The notes under the pieces: generated by a model
Told to the model about the DNA's origin: nothing
What the model saw: only the letters and a program-made list of their open reading frames with translations
Databases searched by the model: none
Assembly: GCA_036494575.1 (NCBI GenBank)
Contig: DASXOE010000097.1
Coordinates: forward strand, 1 to 46,301
Source: DASZFV01 sp036494575
GTDB taxonomy: Bacteria; Myxococcota_A; Polyangia; Fen-1088
Reading direction: 5' to 3'
DNA length: 46,301 nucleotides
Made by a program: the position numbers and the translations under genes
Shown: in pieces, positions 36,725-44,609 of the stretch
Numbering within the stretch: the stretch's first letter is position 1
Layout: every line of letters starts with the position of its first letter

Positions 36725-36780
36725 TTGTCGCAGGTGAAAGCCGGCGGGGTTTGGTGTAGAGTCTGCTGCGGGTTGGTTTC

Positions 36781-37002
36781 ATGAGCATGGTACAGGGCGA
36801 AACTCGGGGTGAAGACCCGTCGTCGGAGCGGTGGACTCAGTACTACCGAGAGGCCCGGGCTCGCCGTCGCGCGCGCGGGCCCGAGGTCCGCACGCGCGTG
36901 AAGTTGCGTCGCTATCGCAACCGCCAGCGCGCCATGATCATCAGCGGCTTTCTCACGGTGGGCGCGTTGGCCGCGATCTTCTACGCCGTCCTCATGAACT
37001 GA
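36781..37002 (+). CDS. Small tail-anchored-like membrane protein
   Basis: 73 residues. The N-terminal 48 are highly charged (RWTQYYREARARRRARG, TRVKLRRYRNRQRAM), followed by one C-terminal transmembrane segment (IISGFLTVGALAAIFYAVLM) ending in Asn. The Arg-rich side should face the cytoplasm. Family not recognised. Coding is supported by typical third-position GC, the transmembrane design and a following hairpin. Confidence 0.7.
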   Translation: MSMVQGETRGEDPSSERWTQYYREARARRRARGPEVRTRVKLRRYRNRQRAMIISGFLTVGALAAIFYAVLMN

Positions 37003-37038
37003 GCGGCCCGTCCGCCGTCCGGCCACAGTTGGGGCCGC
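37003..37038 (+). terminator. Possible terminator after the small membrane protein
   Basis: GCGGCCC (37003-37009) / GGGCCGC (37032-37038), a 7-bp stem starting directly after the stop codon. The loop is 22 bases and partly self-complementary. No U-tract. Confidence 0.35.
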
Positions 37039-37085
37039 GCGGACCGTCACGTTGACCTGGTGCCGACCGTGCTTACGTATGTGGG

Positions 37086-37547
37086 GTGAGCGTCGCGACT
37101 GACTCGATCATCCAGGCGTGCCCTCGGTGCGGCGCCAAGAACCGCGTCCCGGTGAGCCGGACCTCGGAACGGCCTCGGTGCGGCCGGTGCCACACCGACC
37201 TGCCTGTGGCCGCAGCCGCGGAGGCGCATCCCGTGACCGTCACGGAGCAGAACTTCCGCGCCGAGGTCGAGCAATCCACCGTGCCCGTCCTCGTGGATTT
37301 CTGGGCGCCTTGGTGCGGACCGTGTCGCGCCGTCGCGCCCATGTTGGAGAAGCTCGCGGGCGAGCGCGCGGGGCGACTCAAGATCGCGAAAGTGAACGTC
37401 GACGAGAACCCCGCTCTCTCGGCGCGCTTCTCCGTGAGCGCAATCCCGACGCTGGCGCTCTTCCGCGGCGGGGCCCTCATCGACCAGATTCGCGGCGCGG
37501 CGCCCAAGGCCACCCTCGAAGCGCGCCTCGCCCAACACGGCCTTTAG
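37086..37547 (+). CDS. trxC: Thioredoxin 2 with N-terminal zinc ribbon
   Basis: 153 residues. A Cys4 zinc ribbon (Cys12, 15, 32, 35 in CPRCG and RCGRCH) precedes a thioredoxin fold with active site WCGPC (Cys77, Cys80), cis-Pro in AIPTLALF and FWAPWCGPCR. It reduces protein disulphides and is linked to oxidative stress in relatives such as E. coli TrxC. GTG start at 37086. A weak -35/-10 pair (TTGACC 37052-37057, then TACGTA 37074-37079, 16-base spacer) is close to the start, so the leader would be very short. The stop lies in a small palindrome GGCCTTTAGGCC. Confidence 0.95.
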   Translation: MSVATDSIIQACPRCGAKNRVPVSRTSERPRCGRCHTDLPVAAAAEAHPVTVTEQNFRAEVEQSTVPVLVDFWAPWCGPCRAVAPMLEKLAGERAGRLKIAKVNVDENPALSARFSVSAIPTLALFRGGALIDQIRGAAPKATLEARLAQHGL

Positions 37548-37553
37548 GCCCCG

Positions 37554-37576
37554 CCTCGGGTTCCTAGAACCCGAGG
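37554..37576. terminator. Bidirectional hairpin with a stop codon as its loop
   Basis: Perfect 10-bp stem CCTCGGGTTC (37554-37563) / GAACCCGAGG (37567-37576). The three-base loop CTA is the stop codon (TAG) of the minus-strand gene. It lies between convergent trxC and that gene and could terminate both. No U-tract. Confidence 0.75.
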
Positions 37577-38289
37577 TCGTAGGTCCACCCCAACGATAGC
37601 GACGCGCCGGCCTTCCCCTCGCCCGACAAAGCGCCGCCGCGGTAAGTCGCCGCGGCGTCGATGGCGCCGGTCGGCTGCGTGAAGAGCAGCGCCTCGCCGA
37701 CCGCCGCGCCCGCGAGGCCGTTGATGAGGCCCGACGACCAGTGGTGGTACCCGAGCCCCAGGAAGAGGAGCACGCCCGTGTTGAACGCGATGTTGCCCGC
37801 GTGCATCCACCATCCGCGTTGCCACCGCTCGTCCGCGGCGTCGGCCGCCAGCTTGCCTTCGGCGTCGGCGAGCAGCGCGCACACACGCGCGTCGTCGTCC
37901 AAGAGCCCCGCGGCGAGGGCCGCGCTCAGCTTCGGCGCGTCGCGCGTGACGTCGAGCGGCACGGCCAGCAACGGCACGACGCCGACGGCCGCCGTGGCGG
38001 CGCTCACGTACCAGTCGACGCGGTCCTTCGCCGCGACGAACGGCACGACCGCCAAGCTGCCGACACCCGCGGCGCCGATGCCGATGACCCAGCCGTACGT
38101 CCAGAGCCGGCCCCGCGCCGCGTCCTCGCCGAGCTTCCGATCGATCCAGGAGAGGCGGTCCCTGCCGTCCATGGCGGCGAGGCTCGCATCGGCTCCCGGC
38201 GGGGCCGCGCAGGTCATGGCGCGCGCCGGCTTCGCGGACGCCAGCCCGCACACACCCGCCAGGCCGACGGCGATCAGCGACCGGCGCAC
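37564..38289 (-). CDS. Exported multi-pass membrane protein, last gene of the hopanoid run
   Basis: 241 residues, GTG start 4 bases after the hpnO stop. A signal-like segment (MRRSLIAVGLAGVCGLASAK, ending PARA) is followed by a short exported piece with one Cys, two membrane segments (about 65-87, VIGIGAAGVGSLAVVPFVAA; about 93-112, WYVSAATAAVGVVPLLAVPL) and two more near 166-205 (FNTGVLLFLGLGYHHW, GLINGLAGAAVGEALLFT). The C-terminus SLSLGWTYDLGF ends in Phe, as outer-membrane strands do, but the protein is otherwise helical. Family not recognised. Its place in a tightly packed hopanoid run suggests a role in hopanoid handling; this is inference. Confidence 0.75.
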   Translation of the reverse strand: MRRSLIAVGLAGVCGLASAKPARAMTCAAPPGADASLAAMDGRDRLSWIDRKLGEDAARGRLWTYGWVIGIGAAGVGSLAVVPFVAAKDRVDWYVSAATAAVGVVPLLAVPLDVTRDAPKLSAALAAGLLDDDARVCALLADAEGKLAADAADERWQRGWWMHAGNIAFNTGVLLFLGLGYHHWSSGLINGLAGAAVGEALLFTQPTGAIDAAATYRGGALSGEGKAGASLSLGWTYDLGF

Positions 38290-38293
38290 GGCC

Positions 38294-39682
38294 TCAAGCG
38301 CCGGCCTTGCTCTTCATGGCGTGCCCGGCCAGCGTCGTCGCGAGGTCCCAGACGGCGCCGGGGACCTTGTGACAGTCCGCGATGACGTCGTCGAAGGCCG
38401 CGACGATCCAGTCCTCGTCCGCCTGCGAGAGGCAGAGCGGCGGTAGGAGCTTGATGACGTACATCTCGTGCCCGGCGACCTGCGACAGGATGCGGTGCCG
38501 CGAGAACAGCGGAATGATCACCATCTGACAGAAGAGTCCCTTGGTGGCCTTCTCGAGGAGCGCCCAGGCGGCCCGAAGCGGCAGCGACCGCGGCGCGCCG
38601 AATTCGAGGGCCACCATGAGGCCGCGCCCGCGCACCTCGGTGAGGAGCTCGTACTTCCCCGTGAGGGCGCCGAGCCGACCGAGCAGGCCGGCGCCGCGCC
38701 GGGCGGCGTTCTCGATGAGCCCTTCGTCCTCGAGCACGGCGAGCGTCGCGAGCCCCGCCGCCATCGCGAGGTTGTTCTTGCCGAACGTCGAGCCGTGCAC
38801 GACGGCGCGGTCCATGCGATCGAAGGTGCGGTCGAAGATCCACTTTTTACCGACGACGGCGCCCACGGGCACGAAGCCGCCCGAGAGAGCTTTGGCGAGG
38901 AGCACGAGATCGGGATCGACGTCGTCGTGCTGGACCGCCAGGAACTTGCCCGTGCGGCCGAGTCCGGTCTGCACCTCGTCGGCGACGAACAGGGCGCCGT
39001 ATTCTTTGCACAGGCGCGCCGCCTCCGCGAGATATCCGGGCGCGGGCAAGTTGACTCCCTTGCCTTGAATGGGCTCGACGAAGAAGGCGGCCACGTCATT
39101 GCCGGACAACGCCGCCTCGAGCGCCGGCAGGTCGTTCCACGGGACCTGCGCGGCGTCGGTCAGCAACGGGCCGAACCCGTCCCGGAAGGACGCGTCTCCG
39201 TTCATCGTCAACGCCCCCATCGTGAGCCCGTGAAAGGCGTGGTCACAGAAGACCAGCTTCGAACGGCGCGTCGCGGCCCGCGAGAGCTTGATGGCAGCCT
39301 CGACGGCCTCGGTGCCCGAGTTGCAGAAGAAGACCCGCTCCTGCCCGGGGATGTGCGCGAGCAGGCGCTCCGCCAAGAGCCCCGACAGGAGCGACACGTC
39401 CATCTGCACGAGGTTGGGAAGATCGGCGTCGAGAACGTCGATCATGGCCTTCTTGACGGTCGGGTGATTCCGCCCGACCGCGAAGACGCCGAAGCCCGCC
39501 AGCAGATCCAGATAGCGCGTGCCCTTCTTGTCGAAGAGGTACGCGCCCTCGGCGCGCGTGTAGTGGCGATCGAAGCCGATGGTCTTGAGCACGCGGACCA
39601 TCTGTCGGTTCAGATATTTTTCGTGCAGGGAGAAGCTCTCGCTGGCGCGGTCGGCCAGCTCCTTGAGGATGTCGAAGGCCAT
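38294..39682 (-). CDS. hpnO: Class III aminotransferase, probable aminobacteriohopanetriol synthase
   Basis: 462 residues of the PLP-dependent class III (ornithine/acetylornithine) aminotransferase fold. Seen: phosphate loop NSGTEA (121-126), FHGLTMGALT near 150-159, Asp235 in VADEVQTGLGRTGK, Schiff-base Lys264 in LLAKALSGGF. Length fits HpnO, which converts the ribosyl/formyl hopane intermediate to 35-aminobacteriohopanetriol. The sequence alone only shows an aminotransferase; the HpnO call comes from its position with hpnG, hpnH and shc. ATG overlaps the squalene synthase stop by one base (TGATG). Confidence 0.88.
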   Translation of the reverse strand: MAFDILKELADRASESFSLHEKYLNRQMVRVLKTIGFDRHYTRAEGAYLFDKKGTRYLDLLAGFGVFAVGRNHPTVKKAMIDVLDADLPNLVQMDVSLLSGLLAERLLAHIPGQERVFFCNSGTEAVEAAIKLSRAATRRSKLVFCDHAFHGLTMGALTMNGDASFRDGFGPLLTDAAQVPWNDLPALEAALSGNDVAAFFVEPIQGKGVNLPAPGYLAEAARLCKEYGALFVADEVQTGLGRTGKFLAVQHDDVDPDLVLLAKALSGGFVPVGAVVGKKWIFDRTFDRMDRAVVHGSTFGKNNLAMAAGLATLAVLEDEGLIENAARRGAGLLGRLGALTGKYELLTEVRGRGLMVALEFGAPRSLPLRAAWALLEKATKGLFCQMVIIPLFSRHRILSQVAGHEMYVIKLLPPLCLSQADEDWIVAAFDDVIADCHKVPGAVWDLATTLAGHAMKSKAGA

Positions 39683-40635
39683 CAGGGCGCCTCGGGGAAG
39701 AGAACGGCCCCGGTCTCGACGGCGCTCATCACCTGCGCCGCCATGGACATGACCTGCAGGCGCGTCAGCTTGGCGCCCGCGCCCTGGCCGCGCAGCAGGT
39801 GCAAGGTCCCGATGGCGAGGCGCGTGTTGAGGGCGTTGAAGGCCACGATGCCCCGGTCCGCTCCGGCCGTGCGCAGGAGCTCCGTGTATTCGACGGCCTG
39901 TCGCAGATCGGCGCGCGCCAGCAGGAACACCTCGGCAAGGCTCGCCTGGCGCGGCAGATAGACGCGGCCCTCGGCGGCGTCGCCGTCCACGTCCTTGAGG
40001 ATGTTCACGAGCTGCAGCGCCTCTCCGAAGGCGACGGCGCGCGCGCGCAGCTCGCCGGCCACCGTCGCCAACGACGGGCTCTGCAACAAGAAGAGCTCGG
40101 TCAGCATCTCGCCGACGATGCCCGCGACGGCGAAGCAATAGTCGTGCAGGTCTTGCAACGTTTGCAGCTGCAGGTTACCCGCCGCGTCCGTCCGCGCGAC
40201 GATGTTGGCCATCTCGCGCGCGCTGCGCGCCACGTGGAGCTTCAACGGGGCGCGGGCCGCGGGCCGCAGCCGCCGTAGCCACCCGATGACGTCTGGCGTC
40301 GCCGCGAGGAGCTCGAGGTAACCCGCGTGCTCGAGGGGAGGATCGTCCCTCCACCCGGCGGTCATCTCCCGCGACGCGGGCCCGTCCTCGGCCTCCATCG
40401 CGCGAACGAAGTGGGCCAGCGCCCTCGCGCGACGCGGCGGCTCCCACCGGGTGGCGTCCTCGAAGGTGTCGATGATGCGAAACAAGAGATACGCCGTGGC
40501 CACCTCGGTCTGGAGCGGCTCCGGCAACATTGGAATGGTCAGCGCGAACGTGCGGCTCGTCCGCTGCAGCAGCGGCCGCAGCTCCGGCGGCGGGTCGCCG
40601 CCGCCGTCGGCAAAGGGCTGTGGCGCGGATTCCAT
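39682..40635 (-). CDS. Squalene synthase-type enzyme
   Basis: 317 residues, isoprenoid synthase class I (trans-prenyl, head-to-head). First Asp-rich motif D-T-F-E-D (56-60) in YLLFRIIDTFEDA, second D-V-D-G-D (215-219) after QLVNILK, and YCFAVAGIVGEMLTELF between them. The spacing and the YC..VAG..G block resemble eukaryote-type squalene synthase more than HpnC or HpnD. It should couple two farnesyl diphosphates to squalene, feeding the divergent cyclase. Whether it performs the NADPH reduction cannot be read; no HpnE is in the window. Starts directly after the hpnG stop (TGA-ATG). Confidence 0.9.
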   Translation of the reverse strand: MESAPQPFADGGGDPPPELRPLLQRTSRTFALTIPMLPEPLQTEVATAYLLFRIIDTFEDATRWEPPRRARALAHFVRAMEAEDGPASREMTAGWRDDPPLEHAGYLELLAATPDVIGWLRRLRPAARAPLKLHVARSAREMANIVARTDAAGNLQLQTLQDLHDYCFAVAGIVGEMLTELFLLQSPSLATVAGELRARAVAFGEALQLVNILKDVDGDAAEGRVYLPRQASLAEVFLLARADLRQAVEYTELLRTAGADRGIVAFNALNTRLAIGTLHLLRGQGAGAKLTRLQVMSMAAQVMSAVETGAVLFPEAP

Positions 40636-41514
40636 TCAGGCGTTCCTCGTCGCGAGCTCGTCTTCGAGACCGGGCCCGGCTTGCGCCGCGGCGGCGGAGG
40701 TCGATCGTTCGGCGGCGTAGAGCGCCTCCACGGTGAGCGCGGCGGCGCGCGCCAGGCCCCTCGCGCAGGCGCGCACACGGTCGCGAAGGGCCAGCAACCG
40801 CCGAAGGTCGCTCGGCCTCGTGAGGAGGCCGACGACGACGCGGCTCCGGCGAACCGCTCCGCCGTCGTCGCGGCTCCGATTCAACAGCGCGGGCACGGAC
40901 TCGGCGGCCGGATCGCTCACGGCGCGCAGGGACATCCAGGGCACGCCCGCGCGGCTCGCGACAGCCGCGAAGACCGACGACTCCAGATCGACGACGAGCG
41001 GGAGGTTGGACGCGTCGCCGTCGGCGGCGAGCCGCGCCCCCGCGAGCGCGAAGAGCCGCCGCTTGTCGTCCGCCGTGTCGGCGATGCGAACGGCGGTCAC
41101 GGCGGCGCCGCGGCGGGCTCCCGAGACGCGCGCAGCCGCCGCCGTCAGCGCGGCGTCCGCCGCGTGGAGGCTGCCGTCGGTCTCGTCGATGACGCGCTCG
41201 ACGACCAGCAACGCCTCCGCGCCGAGCCCGGCCGTCAAGCCGCCCGCGACACCGACGACGATCACGCGACTCACGGGAAACGCCGCGAGCACCGCGGCCA
41301 GGCCGCGCCGGGCGTTCCGCTCTCCGTCGCCCGTGACGGCCAGCGCCACGGGCGCCGCGCCCAGGGCGCCCAGCGTCACGCGCGCGCCCGTGACGGCCGC
41401 CGCTCGCTGGCCGACGAGCCGCGCCCGGAGGGGAGCCACCTCGTCTTCCATCGCCGCGACGATCGCCGTCAGCGCGCGCTCACGACCTGCCCAACCTGCC
41501 GTCTCGACCGTCAC
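40636..41514 (-). CDS. hpnG: Adenosylhopane nucleosidase/phosphorylase (HpnG)
   Basis: 292 residues, GTG start. Nucleoside phosphorylase (MTAN/PNP) fold: N-terminal LTAIVAAMEDEVAPLRARL matches the family start, VIVVGVAGGLTAGLGAEALL is the phosphate/ribose region, and VVDLESSVFAAVASRAGVPW holds the conserved Glu/Ser purine-binding segment. In known hopanoid pathways HpnG removes adenine from adenosylhopane to give ribosylhopane. The C-terminal 70 residues are Ala/Arg-rich with a Ser/Ala tail. 12 bases separate it from hpnH; the next gene starts on the base after its stop. Confidence 0.92.
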   Translation of the reverse strand: MTVETAGWAGRERALTAIVAAMEDEVAPLRARLVGQRAAAVTGARVTLGALGAAPVALAVTGDGERNARRGLAAVLAAFPVSRVIVVGVAGGLTAGLGAEALLVVERVIDETDGSLHAADAALTAAAARVSGARRGAAVTAVRIADTADDKRRLFALAGARLAADGDASNLPLVVDLESSVFAAVASRAGVPWMSLRAVSDPAAESVPALLNRSRDDGGAVRRSRVVVGLLTRPSDLRRLLALRDRVRACARGLARAAALTVEALYAAERSTSAAAAQAGPGLEDELATRNA

Positions 41515-41526
41515 GGTTAGGCCCTC

Positions 41527-42528
41527 TCACCCGAGGAAGTTCCAGGCCGCCATGCGCACCATGTCGCGAGGGCTCTTGGAGAGCTGGCGGACGGCCGAGG
41601 CCTCGAAGCCCGAGTGCATCGCACAGTTCGCGCACCGGCTGTCCTTGCGAGACTCCCAGTACGACCAGTTCGTCTTCGTCCAGAACTCGTTCCAATCGGC
41701 CGTGTAGGTCTCGCCGATCAAGTAGCAGGGCCCCTTCCAACCGCGCGGCGTGAAGGTGACCGTGCTCCAGGGCGAGCAGTCGTAGTCGCGCTTTCCGGCC
41801 GCGAACTCGAGGTACATCGGGGTCGAGCTCACCGGAAATGTCTTCGACAGCTCGAGCACGCGCTGGAACTTCTTCTGAATCTCCTGCCGAGTGAGGAAGA
41901 TGTCCTCCGATACGGACTCGTAGTGGTACCCGGGCGAGAGCAAGAGGCCGTTGACGCCGAGCTGGGTCAGGAACGCGCACAGCTCCTCGATCTCGGCGAT
42001 CTCGGTGTTCTTGAAGACCGTCGTGTTCGTCATGACGTGATAGCCGAGCCGCTTGGCCTCGCGGATCATCTCGACGGCCTTGTCGAAGACGCCCTCGCGC
42101 GCGCAGACCTCGTCGTGCGTCTTGCGCATGCCGTCGAGGTGGACGTTGATCGTGAGACGCTTGTGCGGCGCGATCTTCCCGAACACCTTGCTGTCGAGCA
42201 CGAGGCCGTTCGTGCACAGGTAGATGTGCCGCTTGCGCGCGATGATGCCGTCCACGAGCTCCTTGAGCTCCGGGTAGAGCGTCGGCTCTCCGCCGCAGAT
42301 CGACACCGCGGGCGCGCCGCAATCGTCGACGGCCGCAAGGCAGGTCTCGAGCGGCAAGCGATCGGACAGCTTGCCCGTGTGCCGCTCGGTCGAGCAGCCG
42401 ATGCACGCGAGGTTGCACGTGTACAAAGGCTCGAGCATGAGCACGAACGGGTAACGACTGTTCCCCAGCATCGACTGCTTGAGCTGGTGTGCGACCATGT
42501 CCGTCGTAATATGTAGAGGAAAGCGCAT
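41527..42528 (-). CDS. hpnH: Adenosyl-hopene transferase HpnH (radical SAM)
   Basis: 333 residues. Start MRFPLHITTDMVAHQLKQSM and YPFVLMLEPLYTCNLACIGC are typical of HpnH; the latter holds the radical SAM cluster motif C-X3-C-X2-C (CNLACIGC). Further blocks: SICGGEPTLYPEL (GGE motif), LTINVHLDGMRKTHDEVC and LLLSPGYHYESV. A second set of Cys near the C-terminus (CYLIGE, CANCAMHSGFE) may bind another cluster, as in SPASM-like tails. HpnH adds the 5'-deoxyadenosyl radical to diploptene to make adenosylhopane. First gene of the minus-strand hopanoid run; 63 bases from the divergent cyclase. Confidence 0.96.
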   Translation of the reverse strand: MRFPLHITTDMVAHQLKQSMLGNSRYPFVLMLEPLYTCNLACIGCSTERHTGKLSDRLPLETCLAAVDDCGAPAVSICGGEPTLYPELKELVDGIIARKRHIYLCTNGLVLDSKVFGKIAPHKRLTINVHLDGMRKTHDEVCAREGVFDKAVEMIREAKRLGYHVMTNTTVFKNTEIAEIEELCAFLTQLGVNGLLLSPGYHYESVSEDIFLTRQEIQKKFQRVLELSKTFPVSSTPMYLEFAAGKRDYDCSPWSTVTFTPRGWKGPCYLIGETYTADWNEFWTKTNWSYWESRKDSRCANCAMHSGFEASAVRQLSKSPRDMVRMAAWNFLG

Positions 42529-42591
42529 GATGACCTCGTTTGAGAACCGGGTTGTACCAGGAAAGCCCCGAGGCGGCTGGAGGTTTCTCAC

Positions 42592-44595
42592 GTGACGACC
42601 GCGAGCGACACCAGCCCCGCATCCGCGCCCGGGGGGGCGTCCTCGGCCGAGCGGCTCGTCGGCGTCACGCCGCTGCCGGCGGCGCCGGGCGTCGTCCTGC
42701 GCAGCATCGCGAAGGCGCGCGACTGGTTGCTGGCGCGCCAGGACCCGGCCGGTTTCTGGTGCGGAGAGCTCGAAGGCGACACGACGCTCGAGAGCTACAT
42801 GATCCTGCTCGAGGCCTTCTTCGGTCGGCGCGGGGGCGAGAAGTCGCTGGCGCTGGCGCGCGTGGTCGGCGCCGAGGTGCTCCCTGCGGGCGGATGGGCC
42901 CAGTACCTCGGCGGCCCGCCGGAGATCTCGGTCTCGGTGCTGAGCTACCTCGCCATGAAGGTCGCGGGCGAGCCCGCGGACGCGCCGGACATGCTTCGTT
43001 CGCGCGACGTCATCGTCGGCCTCGGGGGCGCCGAACGCGCCAATACGTACACGAAGTACCACCTGGCTCTCTTCGGGCAATACGCCTGGAGCGACGTGCC
43101 CGCCATCCCGCCCGAGATGGTGTTCCTGCCGGGCGGCGGTCCGTTCACGGTCTATGACATGTCGAGTTGGTCGCGGACGATCTTCGTGCCGCTCTCGATC
43201 CTGTACGCCGCGAAGCCCGTGACGGCCCTGCCCGCGTCCTGCGGCGTGTCCGAGCTCTTCGCGCGCAGCGTGGCCGCCGATGGCGCCGAGCGCGGGCCCG
43301 CGACCTCCTCGAGCGCCGCATGGAAGAAGGTCTTCTTCGGCGTCGATCGGCTGCTCAAGGCTTACGAACGGCTGCCCGGCAGCGCGGCGCTGCGCCGGCT
43401 CGCCGTACAGCGCGCCGCCGCCTGGATGATCGAGCGCCTCGACGCCTCCGACGGCCTCTCGGCGATCCTGCCCGCCATGGCGAACTCGGTGATGGCCCTC
43501 AAAGTCCTCGGCCGGCGCGAAGACGATCCGCTGCTCGCGACGCAGCTCGCGCACCTGGACGCCCTCCTGCTGCGCGACCCCGCGACGTCGGATCTGCGCA
43601 TGCAACCTTGTCTGTCGCCGGTCTGGGACACCGTGCTCGCGAGCCACGCGCTCGCGCAGAGCGGTCTCCCCGCCGACGCTCCCCCTCTCCGGCGCGCGGC
43701 GTCGTGGCTCATCGGCAAGCAGACGACGCGCGACGGTGATTGGTCACGGCGCAACACCGCGCCCCCGGGCGGCTGGTACTTCGAGCACCGAAACGAGTTC
43801 TACCCGGACGTCGACGACACCTGCATGGCCCTCATGGTCCTGCGCCGCGCGCGCGCCGACGTCCCCGAGGCCGCCCAAGAAGAGGCCGTGCGCCGCGGTT
43901 TGACCTGGATGCTCGGCATGCAGAACGCCGACGGCGGCTGGGCGAGCTTCGACAAAGACAACGACAAGCAGTGGCTCACCGAGGTCCCGTTCGCAGACCA
44001 CAACGCCATGATCGATCCGAGCACGGCGGACATCACGGGCCGCGTGCTCGAGTCCCTCAGCCACTTCCCCGAGTACACGCCCGCGCATCCCGTCGTGCGG
44101 CGCGCGCTGGACTTCCTTCGCCGCGATCAAACCTCCGACGGAGCCTGGTACGGGCGCTGGGGCGTGAACTACATCTACGGGACCTGGCAGGTGCTCCGGG
44201 GCGTCACCTGCATCGGCGAGGATCTGGAGGCGCCCTACGTGCGGCGTGGCGTGAAGTGGCTGCTCGAGCACCAGAACGCCGACGGCGGCTGGGGTGAGAG
44301 CATCGCGAGCTACGACGACCCTTCGCAGCGAGGGATCGGCGCCTCGACATCCAGCCAGACGGCCTGGGCGCTCATGGGCCTTTCCGCCGGCGGCGAAGCC
44401 GACAGCCCCGCGGTTCGGCGCGGCACGCGCTGGCTCCTCGACAGGCAGGACGCCGACGGGACGTGGCAGCAGGAGCCTTGGACGGGGACGGGGTTTCCGA
44501 AGGTCTTCTATCTGAACTACCACTACTATCGGCACTACTTCCCGCTGATGGCGCTCTCGCAGCTCGCGCGCGCCCGACTGATCCCGCTCGCGTAG
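42592..44595 (+). CDS. shc: Squalene-hopene cyclase
   Basis: 667 residues, GTG start. Cyclises squalene to hopene/diplopterol at the membrane. The catalytic acid motif D-V-D-D-T is at 406-410 in YPDVDDTCMALMVL. Several QW repeats are visible (QDPAGFWCGE, QNADGGWASF, DQTSDGAWYG, HQNADGGWGE, QDADGTWQQE). Inserts PFTVYDMSSWSRTIFVPLSI and GRWGVNYIYGTWQVLRG match the family. Length is normal and no motif is missing. Divergent from hpnH, so the whole hopanoid locus can be controlled from one 63-bp region. Confidence 0.98.
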   Translation: MTTASDTSPASAPGGASSAERLVGVTPLPAAPGVVLRSIAKARDWLLARQDPAGFWCGELEGDTTLESYMILLEAFFGRRGGEKSLALARVVGAEVLPAGGWAQYLGGPPEISVSVLSYLAMKVAGEPADAPDMLRSRDVIVGLGGAERANTYTKYHLALFGQYAWSDVPAIPPEMVFLPGGGPFTVYDMSSWSRTIFVPLSILYAAKPVTALPASCGVSELFARSVAADGAERGPATSSSAAWKKVFFGVDRLLKAYERLPGSAALRRLAVQRAAAWMIERLDASDGLSAILPAMANSVMALKVLGRREDDPLLATQLAHLDALLLRDPATSDLRMQPCLSPVWDTVLASHALAQSGLPADAPPLRRAASWLIGKQTTRDGDWSRRNTAPPGGWYFEHRNEFYPDVDDTCMALMVLRRARADVPEAAQEEAVRRGLTWMLGMQNADGGWASFDKDNDKQWLTEVPFADHNAMIDPSTADITGRVLESLSHFPEYTPAHPVVRRALDFLRRDQTSDGAWYGRWGVNYIYGTWQVLRGVTCIGEDLEAPYVRRGVKWLLEHQNADGGWGESIASYDDPSQRGIGASTSSQTAWALMGLSAGGEADSPAVRRGTRWLLDRQDADGTWQQEPWTGTGFPKVFYLNYHYYRHYFPLMALSQLARARLIPLA

Positions 44596-44609
44596 GGACG
44601 CGCAGCGTT

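Noticed and set aside
39682..40635. HpnC or HpnD
   Set aside because: The first Asp motif DTFED and the YC..VAG block fit squalene synthase; HpnC/HpnD show different motif surroundings and normally occur together with HpnE.
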